Origin: Eriocheir sinensis | Lineage: Eukaryota > Arthropoda > Malacostraca > Decapoda > Varunidae | Direction: 5' to 3' | Assembly (NCBI RefSeq): GCF_024679095.1 | Contig: NW_026111754.1 | Coordinates: 981,001 to 1,045,000, forward strand | DNA: 64,000 nt | Part shown: in pieces, positions 36,371 to 47,574 of the stretch | Layout of the letters: every line of letters starts with the position of its first letter | How positions within the stretch are numbered: the stretch's first letter is position 1 | Position numbers and translations under genes: made by a program | The notes under the pieces: model-generated | What the model saw: the letters and a program-made list of their open reading frames with translations, nothing else | What the model was told of the DNA's origin: nothing | The model's database searches: none

Positions 36371-36955
36371 CCTTTAATCCTCTCAGCTGTTCCTCATTTC
36401 TCTCTCTACCTCATGATATACAAATCCCTGTTTTCCTCGCCTTGCTGTCTTTACCTCACAGTTATCCATCGTTTTAGTTCTCTCTTATAGACTAGCTCAT
36501 GAAATAGTCGTGACCTATATTTTGTTCTCCCTCTCTTTCTGCATCATTCCTTGGAACGTTATTCATATTCCCATGTCTTCTTTTCTAAATATCCTTCCTT
36601 CAATTATTTATCCCATTAACTATCTTATTCTCCTTCCTTCCTTCCTTCCTTCTTCCCTCCCTTTCTTAATTTGCATCTTTCCTCTTTTTTATTTTCCTTA
36701 GACTCTCTCTTTCATCCTTTCTTTTTCTTTTTTATCTCATTTTGACTTATTCGATGTTTTTTTTTTCTTTTTCTCATTATTTCAATAACTCTTCTCTCTT
36801 CTCCGTTTACCGTTTACCGTTGATGATGTTTCAGGCCCCGGTCCGCTGCTGGTGCAGTGCTCTGCACCTGGCATCATCAAAGTCACTTAGCCGTGTTTGG
36901 GTTCACACTAAATTATTTCCAACACACTGAACATTTAACACACAATTTGTCTTTG
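36371..36955. other. Pyrimidine-rich spacer, no gene seen
   Basis: Starts where the minisatellite stops. Mostly CT-rich unique-looking sequence with a short (CCTT)n at about 36628-36652. No frame with recognisable content. Confidence 0.6.
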
Positions 36956-38030
36956 AGTACAAACACTAATTAATAGCCATGATCGGTAATGTTACGAATT
37001 CTCTCAATTTCGGATTGAAGTACTACACAACACTGGTCATTCACTGAGTGGTTGATTTCAGGCTTCATGTACCTCACACAATCCTTCAACGCAATCCTTC
37101 GATTTGTGATCGTCAGTGCATTTGAAACATTTTTAGGCCTTTCCATTGCTCTTAACAGTACAGTTGACCTCAAAATGGCCGTATCTCTGACAATGATAGC
37201 ATATAATTGCACGGAATCTGTCTCTCCCTGTTTATATTCTCCATTCTAATTTCAACTTGTCATGATTCTTGTGAGTCAGCTCTCTCACAGTTGGATCACA
37301 CCTCAGAATGTAGTGCATTGTGCCGCCAGCTGCAGGCTTACTAAAAACAGCTCAATCTTATTCTCAACACCCTCAATTGTGTGTAAGAACTCATTGCGGT
37401 CTAAGATGGCCTCCTTTATTTTTTCCTTGGGCTCCTCATTTTCAACATTGCATATCATTATCTCTGGTATCATCTTTCCAACACTCTTGGTAGTAAGACA
37501 CCAATTGTTGAGCAGCCTCATCCCTTGTGTTCTCATTGTCAGAGTTCATGACAATATTACCTCCATTTGTGAATCTTGAATCAGTTATGTGAATGCCATT
37601 CAATGACTGGGAGACTTCATCCTTCATATCTGTTGCCTTCTTTTCCTGGTTAGAAGCTTCCACAACAAGAGATTCTTCCTGACTTCCCTGTCTCTCTTCG
37701 CCACCTCAGCCCAACTAAGATTTGCCTTGTCTGCACGAACCGCGTCAGCAACTGATCCCAGCTCCTCCTGCACCTTCTCAGCCCTTGCTTCAACCTCATC
37801 GATCCCTAACACTAGATATATCTTTAGATAATTCTTGGTTGAATTCATCCATTTTTACCACAATGCTGGTAGCCAGAGATGCGTTATGGAGGCATGGGGT
37901 GCAAATGAAGTTAATTTTGTGTATATTGCTTAATTCCAGACAAATGAGCACACTCCACATGACGCCATTCAGGACTCAAAGAGCATCCAATCCACTTCTC
38001 GCCTGTGAAATCCTCACAAACGAAACACAA
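36956..38030 (-). pseudogene. Decayed retrotransposon ORF1/gag-like gene with zinc knuckles
   Basis: Reading on the - strand through several frameshifts, an ORF1-type nucleic-acid-binding protein can be followed. At the 5' side a Cys/His cluster (CFVCEDF, then WIGC, then EWRHVECAHL, about 37947-38027) resembles a PHD finger with one Cys replaced by Ser. Then come MDEFNQELSKDIS (near 37850), VQEELGSVADAVRADKANL, AEVAKRDREVRKNL, a middle region with EKIKEAILDRNEFLHTIEGV, and two CCHC knuckles: CYHCQRYGHFEVNC at 37160-37201 (C-x2-C-x4-H-x4-C) and CFKCTDDHKSKDC at 37091-37129 (C-x2-C-x3-H-x4-C). Such proteins coat retrotransposon RNA. At least three frame breaks make it non-functional. No linked reverse transcriptase follows; the element is cut at about 36960. 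Confidence 0.72.
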
Positions 38031-38159
38031 AACTTATGTGTTTTGCTCGATCTTAGTCATTTGTACTGGGTGGGGTAGGGTGACATGATCACTTGACAGT
38101 AGCCTCTAGTTTTTAGGGTTAATTAATTTATTCTACTGGCTCTGTGTGCGCTATGAATT

Positions 38160-38341
38160 ATATATATACAACGTATTATTATATTATTTCACAATATTCC
38201 AATACAACGCCCCCTAGCCCTCTCAACTGAACCAAATCGCTTAAATTTCGCTCACTGCCCACCCCACAATCCATTTAACAGACTGAAAACTGGGCCCCCA
38301 CAACATGCTGTGCCCAGGGCCCCCACAACTCTAAATCCGGC

Positions 38342-38345
<4 letters not shown>
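38160..38345 (-). mobile_element. Probable hAT-type DNA transposon terminus
   Basis: On the - strand the sequence starts CAGGGCCGGATTTAGAG at 38345, followed by GTGGGGGCCCTGGGCAC. Ends beginning CAGGGCCGGATTTA with a nearby GGGCCC are common in hAT non-autonomous elements. The start abuts a (TG)n tract, so an 8-bp target duplication cannot be read, and I did not find the opposite end; its extent to about 38160 is a guess. Identification rests on the terminal motif only. Confidence 0.45.
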
Positions 38346-38699
<354 letters not shown>

Positions 38700-38723
38700 T
38701 GCACTGCATTTTATTTATATTTT

Positions 38724-38998
38724 GATCTATTTCTGTTTGTATTTCCATCTATATTTTAATGATCTATTTCTGTTCCGTATTTCCATCTATATTTTCCCAT
38801 GATCTATTTCTGTTCCGTATTTCCATCTATATTTTCCCATGATCTATTTCTGTTCCGTATTTCCATCTATATATTCCCATGATCTATTTCTGTTTCGTAT
38901 TTCCATCTATATTTTCCAATGATCTATTTCTGTACCGTATTTCCATCTATATTTTCCCATGATCTATTTCTATACCGTATTTTCATCCATATCTCATC
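38724..38998 (+). repeat. 40-bp minisatellite
   Basis: About seven head-to-tail units starting GATCTATTTCTGTTCCGTAT and ending TTCCATCTATATTTTCCCAT. Units begin at 38761, 38801, 38841, 38881, 38921 and 38961; the first one (38724) is shortened and the last is degenerate. Confidence 0.95.
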
Positions 38999-39595
<597 letters not shown>

Positions 39596-39597
<2 letters not shown>

Positions 39598-40657
39598 TTG
39601 AGCTAGTTTGCTCAAACATGGACTCGTCGACCTTCAAGCTGCTGTTGGAGGCCCAGGAGCGAGCGTACAAGTCTGCACTAGATGTGGTCGTCAGGCAGCT
39701 AAACGACCAAGTTACCAAGTTGGATAAGAAAGTGGCAGAACTAACAACTAGCCTGGAATTTACTCAGAGGGAAGTCGACGACCTTAAATCTAATGCAAAA
39801 GAACACGAAAAGGAGAAAAAGGAAGACAGAAGCAAAATAGACACACTTAACCAGCAACTTCAATCATCTCATCTTAAAATTAAAGAACTAGAAGAAAAAG
39901 TCACTTATCAAGAAGACTACAGCCGCAGGAAGAACTTGAGAATTAGTGGACTGGAGGAGAGAGGAGATGAAACCTGGGAGCAAACTGCAGCGGCTGTGAC
40001 ATCTCTCCTGGAATCAAAACTGCAGATACCAGGAATTATATTGGAGCGCGCACAGGGTTGGTCAACGCCGAGATGCCATGCCCCGCCCCCTTGTGGCACG
40101 CTTCGCTCGTTATGGGGATCGAGACGCAGCAATCAGACGAGGAAGACACCTGAAGGGTACTAACATATACCTGAATGAAGATTTGTCTGCAGCTTCTCTA
40201 GCAATCAAGAATGCTCAGATGCCCTTGCTCAAGCAGGCAAGGGCTGAAGGAAAAGTAGCTTTTCCGACACACCAAACTGATCATTCAGGACAAGACGTTT
40301 GGAAATGCTACTGGACTGGACGTGCGGGCCGGGCGCGCGGCTGAAGCTGGAGGCTGGGGCTTGCGTGGCGGCCAGGTGCCAGTGACTGCCGTTGCTGGTG
40401 CTGGTGATGCTGCTGATGGTGCTGACGCTGTTGCTGGTGCTGTTGGTGCTGCTGGCGCTCCTGATGGTGCTGGTGATGCTGATGGTGGTGTCGTCCGTGT
40501 CGAGGCGGCTGGGGCGTGGGGTGGTGTGGACAACACTCGCTCTCCCCTCCCCGTGCACCGACCTGGTGGCTCGCGGCTGTCCTCGGCCCCACCTGCTGCT
40601 TCGTCCCCCCAACGCAAGGAAATCAAGAAAATCCTGCGAAGCGGCACCAAGAAATAG
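39596..40657 (+). pseudogene. LINE ORF1 (coiled coil plus L1-ORF1-like domain), two frameshifts
   Basis: ORF1 proteins of this type trimerise through a coiled coil and bind element RNA. The likely start is ATG near 39595-39620 (MDSSTFKLLLEAQERAYKS). A charged coiled coil follows (LNDQVTKLDKKVAELTTSLE through KIKELEEKVTYQ), then YSRRKNLRISGLEERGDETW, the mark of the RRM-like Transposase_22 domain. The frame shifts near 40046 (in the codons before HRVGQRRDAMP), continues as MPRPLVARFARYGDRDAAIR and NIYLNEDLSAASLAIKNAQ, and shifts again near 40270 (before KLIIQDKTFGNATGLDV). The last frame runs through a Gly/Ala/Asp/Val-rich tail coded by GCTGGTGAT-type repeats to KEIKKILRSGTKK and a stop at 40657. 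Its balanced base composition differs from the AT-rich ORF2 downstream, so the two may belong to different elements. Confidence 0.8.
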
Positions 40658-40717
40658 ATTCACAACGTTAAGTAATTTAGTACATAATAACTCACAATTC
40701 CAATTCCAATCAATGAT

Positions 40718-40789
40718 TCTACTACTACTACTACTACATCTACTACTACTACTACTACTAACTACTATTACTACTACTATCTGCTATTA

Positions 40790-40827
<38 letters not shown>

Positions 40828-40851
40828 GCTACTACTGCTATTACGTCTACC

Positions 40852-40900
<49 letters not shown>

Positions 40901-40925
40901 TTTTTATGGTTACAACAACAACAAA

Positions 40926-41005
<80 letters not shown>

Positions 41006-41053
41006 TACCTCTTCTCCTGCTACTACTACAGCAACTACAACTATTACCACTAT

Positions 41054-41091
<38 letters not shown>

Positions 41092-41126
41092 TTACTACTA
41101 CTACTATCACTATAACCCTTCAATAT

Positions 41127-41160
<34 letters not shown>

Positions 41161-41191
41161 TTGTCACTACTATTACTAGTTCTACTACTAT

Positions 41192-41233
<42 letters not shown>

Positions 41234-41269
41234 CACTACTACTACTACTACTTCCACTACTACTACTAA
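40718..41269. repeat. (TAC)n trinucleotide microsatellite
   Basis: About 550 bp of imperfect CTA/TAC/TTA triplets with ACA and CAC interruptions. It separates the ORF1 pseudogene from the ORF2 pseudogene. Long Thr- or Tyr-rich frames through it are compositional. Confidence 0.96.
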
Positions 41270-41326
41270 CGATAATATGCTCACCAATAGATTATATTTT
41301 CCTTTGCCTCTATTAACAATGAAGAT

Positions 41327-44262
41327 TTGTTGCATTGTTTTAATGTCAATAATACACAAAATCAAGACCTACATGCTTTCCATCCACTTTGTGTAGAAGA
41401 TAGAAATTATAATAACGATCTTGATGTAACTCAGTTTTATTTAAGAGCAAGAAATTTAAATTTTTCTAAATCTGAATATATTTATCTGGATAGCTTTCCT
41501 TTTTCTACTAATAATAGTGAATTATATTTATTAACACTGAATATTAGATCCATCTCATCGAATTTCCAATACTTTGTAGACACTGTCCTTTCGTGCCAAA
41601 CTAAATTTGATGTCATAGGATTAACAGAAACCCGCCTAGATGTAGATATTTCTCCACTGTACAGACTACCGGAATATGAAATGTTCACTAATAACAGAAA
41701 CAGGTTTGGTGGGGGAGTGGCCATTTATATTTCTAGTAAGTACAAATCTTCTGTGATCAATGAATTTTCTAAATTGGAACCTTTTATGGAATGTTTGGGA
41801 ATCGAAGCAATATGTAATGCTAATACCTATTTATTTCTTTGTATTTACAGACCACCTCAAAGCAGTATAAATAATTTTCACAATTCACTTAATGAAATCT
41901 TATCCCTAATTAAAGATACAAATTACAAGGAGGTTTTTGTGTTTGGAGACTTAAACATAGATTTGTTACAATGTAATAATGACAATGTGCAGGATTTAAT
42001 TAATATAATGTACAGCTATTCTTTATTTCCTCTAACTACCTTGCCTACTCGAGTAACTTCAACTTCATCCACGTTAATTGATCATGTTTGGTCATCTCAG
42101 ATTGAAAGTAATACTGCCAATTATATATTAAAGACAGATATCAGTGACCACTACCCAGTAATCTCTGTATTTAAATGTGATAAATATCGTCGTCCTTCCC
42201 ACTTACGTAACTAAAAGAATATTTAATCAGGACTCCTTGAAAAATTTAGTAATAGTCTCTCACAAACTATTTGGGTGACACATTAAATTGTATATGCTAA
42301 TGAGGCCTACAAATTATTTTACAGTAAATTTAAAACATGTTTTGATAAGTGTTTTCCGGAAAGAAAAATTAAATTTAGTTTTAAAAAGGAACGTAGTCCA
42401 CACATTACTCTAGCTCTTAAGAATAGTATTAGAGAAAAACATCGACTTGAAAAACTAGCTCATAAATGGCCTTTAACGTTTAAGGAGCCTTATAGAATAT
42501 ATAGAAATAAATTAACGTCACTTTTAAAATTAGCCAAGAAGAAGTATAACCAAGAGCAGTTACTTAATAGCCAAGGTAATCCAAAACAACACTGGAGATC
42601 CATTAATACTATTCTTGGTAGATGCACAGGTGCTAAACATACAGTTATTGAATTAAAGCCACATTGTACTGACATTTCTGAAACATTTAATGACCATTTT
42701 TTGAAGGCTGGGGGGCTAGATCATGATATAGTAGGGGATGAATATATGACATATTTACACAACTCACCTAATTACTCGGTATACTTATCACCAGCTACAC
42801 AGATAGAAATTGAAAACTTTCTTAAGACATTAAAAGGTACATCATCTGGTTTTGATGAAATTTCTCCCTTGGTCGTAAGACAAACTGCCAGCATAATTTC
42901 CTTGCCATTAACACACATAGTTAACCTCACATTAAAGAAAGGAGTTTTTCCGGACGAACTTAAGAAAGCTAAAATTATTCCATTGTTTAAGTCAGATAAT
43001 AGAGATGATGTCAATAACTACAGACCTATATCAATTCTTCCTGTGTTCAGTAAAGTCTTTGAAAAAGTGATATGCACTCGTCTTGTAAATTTCATTGAGA
43101 AAAATAATTTATTTTCGAATTGTCAGCATGGTTTAGACCAGGGCGCTCTACTGAGTCTATATTTCAGTTACCAATAATGTGTATAAATATCTGGAAAAAC
43201 ATTATTTAGTTGGAATTTTTAGATCTTTCTAAGGCTTTCGATTCGCTATGTCATAAAAATTCTATTAAGTAAACTTAGTAATTTTGGGATTCGGGGAGTT
43301 CCTTTAGAATTATTCAAAATTATTTAACAAATCGATTTCAAGCTGTTTACTGTAATTCTAAATATTCTTCTTTCAAGCCTATCAAAATGGGTGTACCGCA
43401 AGGATCTATCCTAGGACCTATACTTTTCTCATCTATATTAATGATATTGTCAATGCTAGTAATAAATTTAAGTATACCATTTATGCTGACGACACTAATT
43501 TACTATTAGATGATAAAAATATAAATAGTTTGCATATAAACATTAATAATGAGCTCAATTCAATTAATATGTGGCTTAAACATAATAAGTTAAGGTTAAA
43601 TATCACTAAAACAAAATACATTATCTTTCAAAACCGATCAGTCACTACTAACATGCCACCTATAACACTTGAAGGAAAAGTACTTGAACGAGTTTCTTAT
43701 ACTAAGTTTTTGGGCGTTGTCATAGATCAAAATATCAATTGGAAATACCAAATTAATTCTGTTGCAAATAAACTATCTAGGATATGTGGCATACTGTATC
43801 GAATAAGAAATAGCACTTATCAGTATTTATTATACACTTTGTTACCCGCATCTCATTTATTGTGTATCTGTGTGGGCGTGTACGTGGCCTTCCTTTCTTA
43901 AAATCTTCAGGTTTCTCAAAATAAGATATTTAGGTGTATGTTTTACATGAACAAGTTTGATTCCACACATAACGTATTTTCCACACATAGATTTCTTAAT
44001 TTTAAAAACATTCATTGTTATTTTCTACTATTATTTATTTATAAAAACCTATCACTGATGCATTGAACTCATCCTTTTCAAGTTATTAATACAGTGCATA
44101 ATACGCGCAGGAACAATATAAATCTTATCTCTCCACAGTTCAGGACAGTTCTTTTCAGAAATAGTATTTTATGCTCAGGACCTCAAGTTTGGAATTCTTT
44201 GCCAGTAGAAATAAAAAATCTCCTTAATAGTAATAATTTCTCTCTATTTAAAAGTCAGTAAA
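41327..44262 (+). pseudogene. LINE ORF2: apurinic-type endonuclease plus reverse transcriptase, frameshifted
   Basis: From 41327, a 295-codon frame holds the endonuclease: LNIRSI (residues 71-76), LTETRLD (99-105), GGGVAIYIS (128-136), IYRPPQ (173-178), FGDLNID (206-212), STLIDHVW (248-255) and SDHYPV (273-278). It breaks at 42212. A linker with KEPYRIYRNKLTSLLK and HWRSINTILG (about 42482-42620) leads to the RT: LKTLKGTSSGFDEIS, KKAKIIPLF, NYRPISILPVFSKVFEKVI (42820-43075). A decayed stretch (43140-43380) holds DLSKAF-like remains, then VPQGSILGP near 43393, a one-base deletion near 43430, and YADD at 43482-43493. The thumb runs to a stop at 43899; further frameshifted C-terminal sequence with GPQVWNSLPVEIKN lies at about 44179-44220. 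No product is possible without many repairs. Confidence 0.85.
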
Positions 44263-44383
44263 AACACACTTATTTGCAATCCAAAACAATCATGGTTAAA
44301 ATTATAATTTATTCCTGAAACATGAACACAAATTTACATTATTAAATCTAATCAGTGAATTGCATAGTACTATTGTCCATATT

Positions 44384-44396
44384 ATTTTTATTATTG

Positions 44397-44434
<38 letters not shown>

Positions 44435-44465
44435 GTTATTATTATTATTATTATTATTATTGTTG
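44384..44465. repeat. (TTA)n trinucleotide microsatellite
   Basis: ATT/TTA triplets with a few TTG units in the 3' UTR of the LINE. Confidence 0.95.
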
Positions 44466-44636
44466 ATGCTGTTGTAGTTGTTATTATAGTTAACATTTTA
44501 GATATAACTATTATAACTTCATCTGGTATTATAGTTAATGTTGTTATTTATTGTATATTTGTATTTAGGTTTATGGTTGGGAGCTATCTGCAACCTTTAG
44601 AAAGATAAGAATAGTACAATGTAATAAATATACAGT

Positions 44637-44661
44637 CTGTCGGGAAGCTTCGGCTTGACAG
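44637..44661 (+). other. Hairpin in the LINE 3' UTR, TTCG loop
   Basis: CTGTC, GGG, AAGC, TTCG, GCTT, GACAG in order. AAGC pairs with GCTT around a TTCG tetraloop, and CTGTC pairs with GACAG, leaving GGG as a 5' bulge. Position about 100 bp before the element end fits a 3' stem-loop of the kind some LINE reverse transcriptases recognise; that role is inferred. Confidence 0.55.
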
Positions 44662-44773
44662 GCTAGATTCGTTGCCAGAATTATAATTATATATATATAT
44701 ATGTATATATCAATGTGTGTATATTATGGCAATAAACATTACTTACATTACTTACATTACTTACACACACACT

Positions 44774-44838
<65 letters not shown>
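44774..44838. repeat. (CA)n microsatellite
   Basis: About 65 bp of CA just beyond the LINE tail. Confidence 0.95.
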
Positions 44839-44842
<4 letters not shown>

Positions 44843-45344
44843 GTCATCCCCCACCTCATTCCCACCTCCCCAAAGGCGTCCACTGCCACAACTTTATACT
44901 TGTTCCTTCTCCTTACTCTCACTCTTTCCTCCTCTTCCTCTCACTCTTTCCTCTATTTCCCTCCTCTTTCCTCCCCAAACAGTCTCTCTTCTTTCTCTCC
45001 CTCCTTTTTTCTTCCCATTAATTTTGCCGAAAGAAAAGAAGAAAGAAAGTCGTGAGCAGAGATTACATGGGAAGAGAAAACAATAGCCTTACCTTACCCT
45101 TTCTATCACCTTACCTTACCTTAATTCTTTTGTCACCTGTTCATGTAGCTTATGTTGTATGGTCTTTTTTCTTCATTATTTTATCCTTCTTCGTAAATTA
45201 AACTCCCTTCCACATCTTCATCGTCTTTAATGACCTTGTTTATCGATATAAAGAATATAATATTTTCGTTGCTCATTGCCTCATTTCTCTATCTCGTTTC
45301 CTCTGTCTATGTTAAAAAGCTCCCATTCTGTCTATCATAATACA
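44839..45344. other. Spacer, no gene seen
   Basis: CT-rich sequence, then AT-rich sequence with a short ACCTT repeat at about 45091-45121. I see no gene or RNA. Confidence 0.55.
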
Positions 45345-45797
45345 AACGATGAAGAAGACGACGAAGAAGAAGACGAAGACGACAGAAGACGAAGAAAAGA
45401 CGACGAAAGAAAACGAAGAAGAAGAAAGACGAAGAAGACGAAGAAGAAGAAGAAGAAAGACGACGAAGAAGACGACGACAGAAGAAAACGAAAGAACACG
45501 ACAGAAGAAAACGAAAGAAGACGACGAAGAAGACGAAGACGAAGAAAGACGACGAAGAAGAAGACGACAAAGAAGAAGAAAGAAGAAGAAGACAGAAAAG
45601 ACGACGAAGACGAAGACGAAGAAGAAGAAGAAGACGAAGAAGTAGTCGAAGAAGAAGACGACGAAGAACACGACGAAGAAGAAGACGAAGAAGACTACGA
45701 AAAAGAAGACGAGGAAGAAGACGACGAAGAAGAAGACGAAGAAGGAGACGAAGAAGAGGACGAAAGAAGAAGACGACGAGAAGACGACGAAGAAGAA
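45345..45797. repeat. GAA/GAC purine-rich trinucleotide tract
   Basis: About 450 bp of imperfect GAAGAC/GAAGAA triplets on the + strand with few pyrimidines. It yields Glu/Asp/Arg/Lys-rich frames on + and Ser/Phe/Leu-rich frames on -, neither of which has a recognisable domain. Confidence 0.93.
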
Positions 45798-47550
45798 GAG
45801 CAGAACGACGGAGGGAGGAAGCAGCAGCCACGACGAGGGAGGGAGGGAGCAGCAGCCACGACGAGGGAGGGAGCAGCAGCCACGACGACGGAAGGAGCAG
45901 CAGCCACGACGACAGGAGGAGCAGCAGCCACGACGAGGGAGGAGCAGCAGCCACGACGAGGAGGGAGCAGCCACGACGAGGAGGAGCAGCAGCCGACGGA
46001 GGAGCAGCAGCCACGACGACGAGAGGAGCAGCAGCCACGACGACGGGAGGGAGCAGCAGCCACGACGAGGGAGGAGCAGCAGCCACGACGGAGGAACAGC
46101 AGCCACGACGAGGAGCAGCAGCCACAACGACGAGGGAGGAGCAGCAGCCACGACGAGGAGGGCAGCAGCCACGACAGGGAGGAGCAGCAGCCACGACAGG
46201 AGAGCAGCAGCCACGACAAGGGAGGAGCAGCAGCCACGACGAGGGAGGAGCAGGCAGCCACGACGAGGGAGGAGCAGCAGCCACGACGAGGGAGGAGCAG
46301 CAGCCGACGACGGAGGCAGCAGCCACGACGAGGGAGGAGCAGCAGCCACGACGACGGAGGGAGGCAGCCACGACGAGGGGAGCAGCAGCCACGACGAGGG
46401 AGGAGCAGCAGCCACGACGACGGAGGAGCAGCAGCCACGACGAGGAGGAGCAGCAGCCACGACGACGGAGGAGCAGCAGCCACGACGACGGAGGAGCAGC
46501 AGCCACGACGACGAGAGAGGAGCAGCAGCCACGACGACGGAGGAGCAGCAGCCACGACGAGGGAGGAGCAGCAGCCACGACGACGGAGGAGCAGCAGCCA
46601 CGACGAGGAGGAGCAGCAGCCACGACGACGGAGGGCAGCAGCCACGACGACGGAGGAGCAGCACGACGACGGAGGAGCAGCAGCCGACGACGAGGGAGCA
46701 GCCACGACGAGGGAGGAGCAGCAGCCACGACGACGGAGGGAGCAGCAGCCACGACGACGAGGAGCAGCAGCAGCCACGACGACGGAGGAGCAGCAGCCAC
46801 GACGAGGGGAGGAGCAGCAGCCACGACGACGGAGGAGCAGCAGCCGACGACGGAGGGAGAGGAGCAGCAGCCACGACGAGGGAGGAGCAGCAGCCACGAC
46901 GACGGAGGAGCAACAGCCACGACGAGGAGGGAACAGCAGCCACGACGACGGAGGAACAGCAGCCACGACGACGGAGGGAGCAACAGCCACGACGAGGGAG
47001 GAGCAGCAGCCACGACGACGGAGGAGCAGCAGCCACGACGACGGAGGGGCCACGACGACGGAGGAGCAGCAGCCACGACGACGGAGGAGCAGCAGCCACG
47101 ACGACGGAGGGCAGCAGCCACGACGAGGGAGGAGCAGCAGCCACGACGACGGAGGAGCAGCAGCCACGACGGAGGAGCAGCAGCCACGACGACGGAGGGA
47201 GCAGCAGCCACGACGGAGGAGCAGCAGCCACGACGACGGAGGGAACAGCAACCAGCCGACGACGGAGGGAGCAGCCACGACGACGGAGGAGCAACAGCAC
47301 GACGACGGAGGGGCAGCAGCCACGACGACGGAGGGAGCAGCAGCCACGACGACGGAGAGAGCAGCAGCCACGACGACGGAGAGCAGCAGCCACGACGACG
47401 GAGGGAGCAGCAGCCACGACGACGGAGGAGCAGCAGCCACGACGAGGAGGGAGCAGCAGCCACGACGACGGAGAGCAGCAGCCACGACGAGGGAGGAGCA
47501 GCAGCCACGACGAGGGCTGGAGTGCAGCAGCTACGAGGATAGCGGTGGGA
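45798..47550 (+). repeat. 23-bp minisatellite
   Basis: Head-to-tail units of about 23 bp, consensus GAGGAGCAGCAGCCACGAC plus GACG, with 24-27-bp variants (GAGGGAG, missing GAC). Because 23 is not a multiple of 3, the translation cycles through three peptides (EEQQPRR, SSSHDD, AAATT). It begins directly after the GAA/GAC tract and passes into the 36-bp array at about 47550-47575. Confidence 0.93.
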
Positions 47551-47574
47551 ACAGGGCGTAATGACGTGGAGGGG

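Larger units (their letters stand above)
41270..44763 (+). mobile_element. AT-rich LINE with endonuclease and RT, decayed
   Basis: A nearly full ORF2 region followed by a 3' UTR that contains (TTA)n, a short hairpin at 44637-44661, a short TA tract, a CAATAAA motif near 44731 and repeats of CATTACTTA at about 44737-44763 as its probable tail. A simple-repeat tail rather than poly(A) is known for CR1/L2-like LINEs; the clade is not certain. The 5' boundary is hidden by the (TAC)n tract. Confidence 0.8.

Noticed and set aside
45276..47561. 761-codon + strand frame resembling an acidic then Gln/Arg-rich protein
   Set aside because: Translation of GAA/GAC and 23-bp repeats only; the peptide cycles with the unit length and has no unique segment.
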